A stretch of DNA of 64,000 bases, taken from assembly GCA_035318985.1 (NCBI GenBank), contig DATHDP010000131.1, positions 1 through 64,000 of the forward strand, given 5' to 3'. The stretch is from VBAS01 sp035318985 (lineage in GTDB: Bacteria; Bacteroidota; Bacteroidia; Chitinophagales; Chitinophagaceae). The notes beneath the pieces are model-generated. The model was not told the DNA's origin. It saw only the letters and a program-made list of their open reading frames with translations, and ran no database searches. Of this stretch, positions 44,419 to 52,313 are shown piece after piece (the first letter of the stretch is position 1; every line of letters begins with the position of its first letter). The position numbers were made by a program, and so were the translations under genes.

Positions 44419-44850
44419 ATGGCAACATATCCGCTTCCAAAATTTCACTACCAGGTACAATGGGGAGGTTCGCGTCTTGGATTTACTGAGGTAACTGGTC
44501 TTTCGGTCGAAAACGAATTGATCGAATATCGTGAAGGCAACAGTCCTGAATATTCAAAGATCAAAATGCCCGGCATGCAGAAGTTCGGCAACATTACTTT
44601 AAAACGCGGCACTTTTAAATCTGATAATGAATTTTTCAAATGGTGGAATACAAAATCACTGGGAAAAGTTGAGCGTCGTGATCTTACAGTAAGTCTGCTG
44701 AATGAAAATCATGAACCAGTGATCGTATGGAAAGTAAAAAATGCATGGCCGGTAAAACTTCAATCAGCAGATCTGAAAAGTGATGCCAATGAAGTGGCAA
44801 TAGAAACACTTGAGCTTGCTCATGAAGGATTAGTCATCGAAGCAGTTTAA
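44419..44850 (+). CDS. Inner tube protein 1 (gp19/Pvc1-like)
   Basis: 143-aa tube protein of the T4 gp19/Hcp-like fold, forming the rigid inner tube driven through the target membrane. Features are YPLPKFHYQVQWGGSRLGF, the FTEVTGLSVENELIEYREG turn, KMPGMQKFGNITLKRGTF and the C-terminal NEVAIETLELAHEGL. It is 53 bp after the sheath and 8 bp before the second tube gene. It is the likely main tube subunit. Confidence 0.93.
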   Translation: MATYPLPKFHYQVQWGGSRLGFTEVTGLSVENELIEYREGNSPEYSKIKMPGMQKFGNITLKRGTFKSDNEFFKWWNTKSLGKVERRDLTVSLLNENHEPVIVWKVKNAWPVKLQSADLKSDANEVAIETLELAHEGLVIEAV

Positions 44851-44858
44851 TTTATTAC

Positions 44859-45293
44859 ATGGCAACATATCCTCCGGTTGGTTTTCATTTCAATGTACAA
44901 TTCCAGTTTCCGGGTAATCCTGTTAACATAGGTTTCCAGGATGTATCTGGCATCAGTGTTGACCTGGAAACAGAAAGTGTAACTGAAGGTGGTGAAAATC
45001 GCTTCACTTATAAACTACCGATCAGGTCTACATATCCAAATCTTGTTTTAAAAAGAGGATTTGTAACGAATGAAGCTCTTAATAAATGGTGCAGTAATGC
45101 AATTGAGAACCTGGAGATAGAACCAATTCCAGTTGTGGTATCTCTAATGAATGAAAAACATGAGCCCCTTAAAAGTTATGCATTTATAAATTCTTATCCG
45201 CTCAAGTGGTCGATATCAAATTTTAATGCAGAGACAAGCAGCATTGTTATTGAAACCATTGAATTGTATTACCAGTTTTTTAGAACGCTTTAA
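44859..45293 (+). CDS. Inner tube protein 2 (Pvc5/Afp5-like)
   Basis: 144-aa tube-fold paralogue of the preceding gene. Shared landmarks are PPVGFHFNVQF, FQDVSGISVDLETESVTEGG, RSTYPNLVLKRGFV and SSIVIETIELYYQFF. PVC-like systems use such divergent copies at the tube-baseplate interface, so a tube-initiator role is inferred. It is followed 9 bp later by a very small gene. Confidence 0.92.
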   Translation: MATYPPVGFHFNVQFQFPGNPVNIGFQDVSGISVDLETESVTEGGENRFTYKLPIRSTYPNLVLKRGFVTNEALNKWCSNAIENLEIEPIPVVVSLMNEKHEPLKSYAFINSYPLKWSISNFNAETSSIVIETIELYYQFFRTL

Positions 45294-45302
45294 ATTTTTT
45301 TT

Positions 45303-45476
45303 ATGCCGGTTATAATAAGAGAGCTGGTGATCCGGGCTACTGTTACTGATTCGCAGGGTAAAGAAGAGAACACGGCTTCATCAGCACCGCCATTGAATAA
45401 TGAAGAAAAAGAATCGTTAGTGGCAGCTTGTGTGCAACAAGTATTGGAAATTCTTGATAAAAAAAAAGAAAGATAA
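45303..45476 (+). CDS. DUF5908-type small eCIS protein (57 aa)
   Basis: Short gene reading MPVIIRELVIRATVTDS at the N-terminus, a Ser/Ala/Pro-rich linker and the C-terminal helix LVAACVQQVLEILDKKKER. This matches the DUF5908 pattern found between tube and LysM-adaptor genes in many eCIS clusters (Pvc6 position). ATG 45303 is 9 bp after the tube gene, and the stop is 9 bp before the next start. Role unknown; an assembly chaperone or small baseplate piece is possible. Confidence 0.85.
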   Translation: MPVIIRELVIRATVTDSQGKEENTASSAPPLNNEEKESLVAACVQQVLEILDKKKER

Positions 45477-45485
45477 AACTGATGT

Positions 45486-46136
45486 ATGAGCTTACTAAAG
45501 ATGACCATATTATCTTTTGATAAATCCGGGGTCAAACAATTAACAGCAATCCCGCAGGTTTATATTGTAATGTTTAATCCAACTTCATATAAGCTGGAAT
45601 ACAAAGTCAATTATGATACAAATCAGCCCGACGGCTCAGATGGAAAATCTTCACCGGTAAAAAATATAGAACCGCAACAATACAGTTTTGATTTTTTAAT
45701 TGATGGTACCGGTGCCGCAGGTTATAAAAGAGAAGTGTTACTGGATGTTGAATCATTTAAGAAAACTGTTGGGTATGATAAAAAGATCGGCAGTGGAAAA
45801 GGTTCGGTTCGTTACCTGATACTAATGTGGGGTAGCATGATGCTCAAATGTTCGATCGAATCTATTTCGGTGAACTATACCTTGTTTAATGCAGCAGGTA
45901 TTCCATTAAGAGCAACTATTTCTGCCACATTTAAAGAAAGAAAGGATGAACCCGACGATTTTACAAAAGGTCTGGATGATTTTTTTGAAAGTGATCCTGT
46001 AAAAGATGGATTGAGTGTAGCCAATATCGCTTTCCAGGTATTCAATGGAGTATCGCAAACGGTAGCAATTGCTGAAGCCAACGATTTAAACAGTATAAGA
46101 GAAAAAGTAACCGCATCAAGTATTAAACTTCCTTAA
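45486..46136 (+). CDS. Tube-baseplate adaptor with LysM-like tail (Pvc7/Afp7-like)
   Basis: 216-aa CIS tube-family protein. The N-terminal domain has VYIVMFNPTSYKLEYKVNY, and IEPQQYSFDFLIDGTG follows, typical of the contractile-system adaptor that joins the tube to the spike hub. The C-terminal 45 residues (LSVANIAFQVFNGVSQTVAI, then AEANDLNSIREKV) have the LysM spacing usual for Pvc7 and gp53-like proteins. It ends 4 bp before the spike gene. Confidence 0.9.
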   Translation: MSLLKMTILSFDKSGVKQLTAIPQVYIVMFNPTSYKLEYKVNYDTNQPDGSDGKSSPVKNIEPQQYSFDFLIDGTGAAGYKREVLLDVESFKKTVGYDKKIGSGKGSVRYLILMWGSMMLKCSIESISVNYTLFNAAGIPLRATISATFKERKDEPDDFTKGLDDFFESDPVKDGLSVANIAFQVFNGVSQTVAIAEANDLNSIREKVTASSIKLP

Positions 46137-46140
46137 GAAA

Positions 46141-47877
46141 ATGCCGGATATATTGACAGATACCGCAACTGATGTTACTAACTACGAGATCATACTCGGT
46201 AGTGAAACTATTTCACCTGCAAGTGGCGTATTATCTGTGGTAGTTCATAAAGGATTGAACAGGATCGCTTCCGCTGAAATTGTTTTTACTGATGCTAATC
46301 ATGAAGAGGAAGAATTTCCATGGAGCAATAAAGATTTTACTAAACCTGGTACTGATGTAGAAATAAAAGCTGGCTATCATGATGACTCAGAAACAATCTT
46401 TAAAGGAATTATTGTAAGGCAACATTTACGGATAAATAAAAAAAGCACTGTGCTGATCATTGAGTGTAAAGACAAAGCTGTTAAAATGGCGACGGTAAGA
46501 AAGTCGGCTTACTATGCCGATATGAAAGACAGTGATGTATGGTCACAGTTAATTGGAGATGCCGGACTAACTGCTGATGCAGGAACGACAACTGTTCAGC
46601 ATAAAGAATTGGTGCAGTACAGTTGTTCTGATTGGGATTTTATTATTGCAAGAGCTGAAATGAATGGAATGGTGGTAGTGAATATGGATGCTACAATAAA
46701 AATCATGAAACCAACGGCTGCCGGTTTGCCGGTCGTTACAGCCACGTACCCTTCTAACATATTTGAGTTTGATGCAGACATGGATGCCCGTACGCAACAT
46801 AAACAAGTGAAGGCAATAACATGGAATGCAGCAGACCAGGCAACGATAGAAGAAACAAGTTCAGAACCATCGCTGCTTTTAAATGGTGACATGAGCGGAA
46901 CTGATCTTGCAAATGCAGTTGCTGGAAAAGATTATGAAGTTTTTCATTCGGGACATGTCATGCAGGATGAATTAAAAGCATGGGCTGATGCGAAACTTAT
47001 TAAAAGCAGGTTGTCGAAAATAAGGGGCCGTGTAAAAATTCAGGGCAATGGAAAATTGAACCCCGGTGATGTAGTGGCGCTGGAAGGTGTAGGGGCAAGA
47101 TTTGCGGGTAATGTAATGGCCGTTGCTGTTCGTCATGAAATATCAAAAGGGAATTGGTATACGGATATACAATTTGGACAAAGTGCGGAATGGTATGCAA
47201 CAGAAATGGAGATCGATGATAAACCTGCCTCATCAATGATGCCTGCAATTCACGGATTGCAAATAGGCATTGTAACTGCATTGGAGAAGGATCCCGAAAA
47301 TGAATTCCGGATAAAAGTAAAAGTGCCAATAATAAATAAAGATGATGAAGGTGTGTGGTCAAGATTAGCAACTCCTGATGCTGGAAATAACAGGGGTATC
47401 GTTATTCGTCCTGAAGTGGGTGATGAAGTGATCATTGGGTTTATAAATGATGATCCGAGAGATGCAGTTGTTTTAGGTTGTTTACATAGCAGTAAGAATG
47501 CAGCGCCAATTGAAGCAAAAGCCGATAATCATCAAAAAGGATGGGTGACAAGAAGCGAGATGAAAGTGATTTTGGACGATGAAAAAAAAACAATACTGAT
47601 CACAACACCGGCGGAAAATAAAATTTTGTTGAGTGAAGATGAAAAATCAATTCTGATACAAGATCAGAACGGAAATAAAATCGAAATGAACAAAGATGGT
47701 ATTACCATGGAAAGTTGTAAAGATGTAAAGATCAAAGCAACTGGTGATATAAAACTGGAAGGGATAAATATTGAATCAAAAGCGAGTGCTTCTTTTAAGG
47801 CGCAGGGATCTGCATCTGCGGAATTAAGCAGCAGTGCAACAACAACTGTGAAAGGAAGCATGGTGATGATCAATTAG
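46141..47877 (+). CDS. VgrG-like central spike protein (Pvc8/Afp8-like)
   Basis: 578-aa spike/hub. The N-terminal gp27-like domain (about 1-360) includes VVVHKGLNRIASAEIVF and VLIIECKDKAVKMATVRKSA. A gp5-like OB fold follows (about 365-455, GIVTALEKDPENEFRIKVKV, then GVWSRLATPDAGNNRG). A C-terminal beta-helix needle with short repeats (DEKKTILITTPAENKILLSE, later GDIKLEGINIE and ASASFKAQGSAS) completes it. It forms a trimer that carries the PAAR tip. A hairpin repeat separates it from the PAAR gene by 170 bp. Confidence 0.95.
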   Translation: MPDILTDTATDVTNYEIILGSETISPASGVLSVVVHKGLNRIASAEIVFTDANHEEEEFPWSNKDFTKPGTDVEIKAGYHDDSETIFKGIIVRQHLRINKKSTVLIIECKDKAVKMATVRKSAYYADMKDSDVWSQLIGDAGLTADAGTTTVQHKELVQYSCSDWDFIIARAEMNGMVVVNMDATIKIMKPTAAGLPVVTATYPSNIFEFDADMDARTQHKQVKAITWNAADQATIEETSSEPSLLLNGDMSGTDLANAVAGKDYEVFHSGHVMQDELKAWADAKLIKSRLSKIRGRVKIQGNGKLNPGDVVALEGVGARFAGNVMAVAVRHEISKGNWYTDIQFGQSAEWYATEMEIDDKPASSMMPAIHGLQIGIVTALEKDPENEFRIKVKVPIINKDDEGVWSRLATPDAGNNRGIVIRPEVGDEVIIGFINDDPRDAVVLGCLHSSKNAAPIEAKADNHQKGWVTRSEMKVILDDEKKTILITTPAENKILLSEDEKSILIQDQNGNKIEMNKDGITMESCKDVKIKATGDIKLEGINIESKASASFKAQGSASAELSSSATTTVKGSMVMIN

Positions 47878-47878
47878 T

Positions 47879-48006
47879 GAATAGTTAATAGATTACCGAA
47901 AGTACAAGTGAGTGACCCTTCCGCTTTCGCTCTGGATAAACTGCGACGTTTATTGTTTATAAGCGAACAGGATGTTGAACGGAGCGTCGCAACGGAAGCT
48001 AAATAG
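47879..48006 (+). repeat. Nested-hairpin repeat inside the eCIS operon
   Basis: Close copy of the element at 22955-23099: ATTACCGAAAGTACAAG at the left, then GCTTTCGCTCTGG, the inner hairpin CGTTTAT-TGTTT-ATAAGCG with one wobble pair, and outer stem GCGACG/CGTCGC. It fills most of the 170-bp spike-PAAR gap. It might reduce or insulate transcription of the downstream baseplate genes. Confidence 0.75.
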
Positions 48007-48047
48007 AAATATAAAAGCCGGTAAACAAATAAAACAAAAAATAAAAG

Positions 48048-48332
48048 ATGCCGCCCGCCGCAAGAGTTGGAGATAGCACAGCACATGGAGGAACAGTAAT
48101 GGGTCCTGGTGTAAGCAATGTAATGATCGCAGGAATGCCGGCAGCTGTTGTTGGTGATATGCATATCTGCGCAATTGTACCTACACCGGCAACACCGCAT
48201 CCGACAACGACTCCGTTCACAGCTGGCAGTTCAAGTGTGATGATCGGAGGCAGGCCTTTGCTTCGTATAGGTGATATGGCGGCATGCGGGGCAAGTATAG
48301 TTGTCGGTGCATCAAACGTGATGGCAGGATAA
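48048..48332 (+). CDS. PAAR spike-tip protein (Pvc10-like)
   Basis: 94-aa PAAR-repeat protein that sharpens the tip of the spike. It has the PAAR start MPPAARVGDSTAHGG, repeated SNVMIAGMPAAVVGD and SSVMIGGRPLLRIGD units, and ACG near the end. The His and Cys residues of the metal site are present (HGG, MHIC, ACG). There is no C-terminal effector fusion. It lies 10 bp before the gp25-like gene. Confidence 0.93.
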   Translation: MPPAARVGDSTAHGGTVMGPGVSNVMIAGMPAAVVGDMHICAIVPTPATPHPTTTPFTAGSSSVMIGGRPLLRIGDMAACGASIVVGASNVMAG

Positions 48333-48342
48333 AATATAAATT

Positions 48343-48744
48343 ATGGCAAAAGAAAATTTTTCATTGATAGGAAGGGGCTGGGGATTTCCACCTGCTTTTT
48401 CGCCGGGTGGCGGTGATCTTACAATGGTAGCAGGGACAAAAGATATCGAAGAAAGTATTCATATACTTCTTTCCACTGCTTTGCAGGAAAGAGTAATGCA
48501 ACCTGAATACGGATGCAATCTTGATTCTATGTTGTTTGAAAGCATGAATGAACATTTTAAAACTTACCTCAAACATTTGGTAAAATCTGCTATCATGTAT
48601 CATGAGGCAAGAATAAAAGCAGATAATATAGAAGTGCAGATGGATGAAGCGGTGGAAGGAAGAGTGCTGATCATCATTGATTATACTATTCGTTCCACTA
48701 ATTCAAAATTTAATTATGTATATCCATTCTACCTGAAATATTAA
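48343..48744 (+). CDS. Baseplate wedge protein, GPW/gp25 family (Pvc9-like)
   Basis: 133-aa gp25-like protein that anchors sheath assembly to the baseplate. Landmarks are IEESIHILLSTALQERVMQP, YGCNLDSMLFE and VLIIIDYTIRST. Its stop overlaps the next start by 1 bp (TAATG), indicating coupled translation. Confidence 0.93.
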   Translation: MAKENFSLIGRGWGFPPAFSPGGGDLTMVAGTKDIEESIHILLSTALQERVMQPEYGCNLDSMLFESMNEHFKTYLKHLVKSAIMYHEARIKADNIEVQMDEAVEGRVLIIIDYTIRSTNSKFNYVYPFYLKY

Positions 48745-51700
48745 TGGCAAAAAAATTATACGATATAAGAAATTATCCACGCAGTGGTGGTACCTCGCAA
48801 CCGGGCAGGCATAATGCCAGCCTAATGGGTGAAAAGGTTTCTATCATTGAGCAAGACATTGCCGATTATATTGTTTTTGCACAAAAGCTTTCTGCCTACC
48901 TAATATATTATAATGAAAGGGATCAGCCAGCTGGTAACTGGCAAAATTTTTTGGTGAATGATGTTTCTTACCACCTCGCAGTGATAGCAGCAGATAAACC
49001 AGGAAGCTGGGAAGATGCATGGCATGAATTGACGGAGAATGTTGAAACAAACACCGAAAAGGAGAACAAAAAATATTTTACCTGGCGGTTTGATTTTCTA
49101 TATACACTCATTGGCAGGCTAACAGATGCTTTTAGCTACAGTAAACAATTGTCGCAGTGGGAAAATGATCTGAAAGCATTGTACACTACTGCTAATCTTG
49201 ATATTATTTATGATCTGCTAAAAAAATACTCAAAAGCATCAGAAGATCTGCTTAGTGCCGATGCAGGTATTTTTTCTTTTAAAGACATGACGCTGAATAA
49301 GCTTACCTCGATCATTGCCAGCATTGAAACAAACAATGAAGCGTTATCCAATATATTATCAACAGGCAGCACATTGGCAGATGATGGTAAATTTATTTTT
49401 GGCGACAGCACAGATGTGATCGATAAAATAAATGCTGCGACAGAGTATCTTGATGACCTTGCCCAGCAATTATTAAGAATTTATGCAAGAGTGCATGATA
49501 ATGCAGAAGCGCATCTTCGGTTCAGTCTTACGAATTATGATGAACATCAACCTCATGTCGGTTTATTTTATGCATTTCTTCAATTACTTCAAGAGCATAA
49601 AACAGATATCAACTCTTTGCTCTTAAAGCACCTTGATTATTATTACAGGCAGGTGTTGTATGTTAAATCAAAACCTTATCTACCATCAAAGACTTATGTG
49701 ACTTTTGAACCTGCGAAAAATGTTAAAGAATATTTTATTAAAACCGGTAGCCAGCTTGCTGCGGGCAAAGACGTAAAAGGGAAAGATATTTTTTATAAAA
49801 CTCAACAAGATATTGTTGTCAATAAAGCCGTAATTGGAGAGATAAGATCATTTACAGTAATAAAAAACAAGGATGAGCAACAAAACGAAAGAACAAAAAC
49901 AGGTGAACCATTAGGGATATTTGCCTGCCCGCAGGCTAATTCCTCAGACGGTAATGGTAAGCCATTACAACCGGGTGAAAGTTGGGATGCATTCAGAACT
50001 ACAATTGGCGAAACTATTACCGATGCACAAATTGGCATTTCATTTTATGCTGACTTATTGCTTGAGGCGCCACCATCAGAAAATAAATTTCAGATAACAG
50101 CGAAATTTAAGAATCCAACAGGATTTATTGATCTGAAGAGCTTCGTTGAAAATTATTGCATAGTAGAAATTTTTACTGAAAAAGAACCATTGGTCTTTTC
50201 GCCGGCAAATGTTATTTATTCAAGTAACCAACTAAGTTTGGAGTTTACAATACCCGAAAAGACTAAAATAAAGAAGTCATCTCCAAATGTTAGCATTTTA
50301 TTTGGTAGAAAAGATCAACGAATTATAAACGATATTTTTTTTACTAATATAAAAGCACTGCAAACCTCAGAAATAGATACATTATCTATTAAGTTGATGA
50401 ATCAAACTATTCCTGTAGGTAAAGTGGAAACAGTTTTAGGAATGACAGACCTCTCTGCATCTTTTCCTGCATTTGGGGGAGTACCAAAAACCGGAAGCTG
50501 GTTTAAGATCATTGAACCTATATTAAACAAAAAATCTGTATCGGGATTAAAAGTGAAAATTGAATGGGCGTCAAAAACTGAAGCGCCTTTTAATGTGGTA
50601 ATAAATTTTTCTGGTAAAAGCACAACCGGAAATATATCAGCAGGTGTGATGACTACTTTATTGACAATCCAAAATGATTCGGAGCAATTGACATTTCATC
50701 CGGGTGAAGTACAGGTAATCTTAAATTCAGATCTCGGCCATTCGAATTACGGAAGTGAAATGGCAAAGGTGATAATGGAGGTGCAATCTGGAAAAATACC
50801 ACGAAGTATAAATGAGAAAATAGCCGAATTAAAGACACAGATAGAGGAAATAAAGTATGCAGTTGAAGATGAAAATGGCAGAAACGCCGGGAAATATGAT
50901 AGGAAGGTTAGGTTTTATGATTCATTCAGAGACATATATCGAAAGCTGGACGAAGTAGATGATTTTACACTTCCGCCAACTCCTTATACACCGGTTATTA
51001 AAAGCATCAACCTCACCTGCACAATTGAAGAAAGTATTCTTTCAAATGATCTTTTTTCTCAATACCCACATGGATATAAAGAGATCGGCGTGCAAAAATT
51101 TCTTTTGCCACCCACTCCATGTGAAGGCGAACTTTTTATTGGTTTTAAAGGCCTTGCTCAAGCACAAAGCCTGAATGTTCTTGTACAGGTTGAAGAAGGT
51201 AGCGCTGACCCCACACTTCCTAATCCTGAAGTAAGCTGGACATTTCTTCATAACAACACATGGCAAAATTTTGATTCGTCACAATTCAAAGATGGAACAA
51301 AAGGATTGATACAATCAGGAATTGTATCGTTTGTTTCTCCGGGTTATGATTGTACAACAAATACTTTATTGCAGGCAGGACAATTTTGGATCAGAGCCGC
51401 TATTAAATTCAACCAGACAAAAGCAGTTTGTAAAATATTTTCTATAAATACGCAAGCTGTGCTTGCACAATTTGTAGACAATGGTAACGATGCAGCAAGC
51501 CTTGGAAGCAATTTACCAGCAAATACGATCACTCAATTATTCCCTAAACAAGCTTCGATCAAAAAAGTGGAACAACCATTTGCATCATTTGGTGGAAGAC
51601 TTGAAGAAGAAAATTCAAAAATTTATATAAGAACAAGCGAAAGGTTACGTCACAAAAGCCGTGCAGTAACAGCATGGGACTATGAACACATCATTGCAGA

Positions 51701-52313
51701 ATCATTTCCTGAAATATATAAGGTGAAAGTATTGAATCATGCATATATGAAAATAAAGGGTGATGAAAAATTGATCGTTTCAAAACCCGGTGAACTGATA
51801 ATACTTGTTATAGGAAAAACGGCCGCTCAATCTTCATCATTCAAACCGTTAGTAAGCAAATCGAAATTGACGGAGATAACAGAATTTATAACTCAACTCA
51901 ATTCCTCGTTTGCAAAGATTAATGTTATGAATCCTTTGTTTGAAGAGGTAACGGTGGATACGATAGTTACATTCCGGGCCGGTATTGTTGACGAGGCCTT
52001 TTACAAAAAGAAATTGCAAACTGATATAAAACGTTTTCTTTCTCCCTGGGCTTTTGAAGATGGTGCAGAACCGGATCTTGGGGGTGTTATTTATCGTGCT
52101 GCACTGCTTGATTTCATAGAAGAACTTGACTATATAGATTTTGTAGAAAAATTGGAGATCACTCATCAAAATTCTATTACTGGCGATGTAGCTGCCTCTT
52201 CATCACCGGCATCAATACTTATTTCAGCGCAATCACATAAAGTAGATGGGAAATTGAAAACGGTATCGAAAAACAATAGTTCATTAATAACCGAATCTAT
52301 AAGTGCCAGTTAG
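48744..52313 (+). CDS. Large baseplate protein, gp6/J-like (Pvc11/Afp11-like)
   Basis: 1189-aa baseplate component. The C-terminal third carries the baseplate-J-like region (SERLRHKSRAVTAWDYEHII, then AESFPEIYKVKVLNH, about residues 965-1000). The sequence SPWAFEDGAEPDLGGVIYRA lies near the end. The N-terminal part is a long mixed helix-strand region with no other recognised domain. The protein is longer than its relatives in phages but in the range of eCIS forms. It overlaps both neighbours (1 bp and 11 bp). Confidence 0.88.
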   Translation: MAKKLYDIRNYPRSGGTSQPGRHNASLMGEKVSIIEQDIADYIVFAQKLSAYLIYYNERDQPAGNWQNFLVNDVSYHLAVIAADKPGSWEDAWHELTENVETNTEKENKKYFTWRFDFLYTLIGRLTDAFSYSKQLSQWENDLKALYTTANLDIIYDLLKKYSKASEDLLSADAGIFSFKDMTLNKLTSIIASIETNNEALSNILSTGSTLADDGKFIFGDSTDVIDKINAATEYLDDLAQQLLRIYARVHDNAEAHLRFSLTNYDEHQPHVGLFYAFLQLLQEHKTDINSLLLKHLDYYYRQVLYVKSKPYLPSKTYVTFEPAKNVKEYFIKTGSQLAAGKDVKGKDIFYKTQQDIVVNKAVIGEIRSFTVIKNKDEQQNERTKTGEPLGIFACPQANSSDGNGKPLQPGESWDAFRTTIGETITDAQIGISFYADLLLEAPPSENKFQITAKFKNPTGFIDLKSFVENYCIVEIFTEKEPLVFSPANVIYSSNQLSLEFTIPEKTKIKKSSPNVSILFGRKDQRIINDIFFTNIKALQTSEIDTLSIKLMNQTIPVGKVETVLGMTDLSASFPAFGGVPKTGSWFKIIEPILNKKSVSGLKVKIEWASKTEAPFNVVINFSGKSTTGNISAGVMTTLLTIQNDSEQLTFHPGEVQVILNSDLGHSNYGSEMAKVIMEVQSGKIPRSINEKIAELKTQIEEIKYAVEDENGRNAGKYDRKVRFYDSFRDIYRKLDEVDDFTLPPTPYTPVIKSINLTCTIEESILSNDLFSQYPHGYKEIGVQKFLLPPTPCEGELFIGFKGLAQAQSLNVLVQVEEGSADPTLPNPEVSWTFLHNNTWQNFDSSQFKDGTKGLIQSGIVSFVSPGYDCTTNTLLQAGQFWIRAAIKFNQTKAVCKIFSINTQAVLAQFVDNGNDAASLGSNLPANTITQLFPKQASIKKVEQPFASFGGRLEEENSKIYIRTSERLRHKSRAVTAWDYEHIIAESFPEIYKVKVLNHAYMKIKGDEKLIVSKPGELIILVIGKTAAQSSSFKPLVSKSKLTEITEFITQLNSSFAKINVMNPLFEEVTVDTIVTFRAGIVDEAFYKKKLQTDIKRFLSPWAFEDGAEPDLGGVIYRAALLDFIEELDYIDFVEKLEITHQNSITGDVAASSSPASILISAQSHKVDGKLKTVSKNNSSLITESISAS

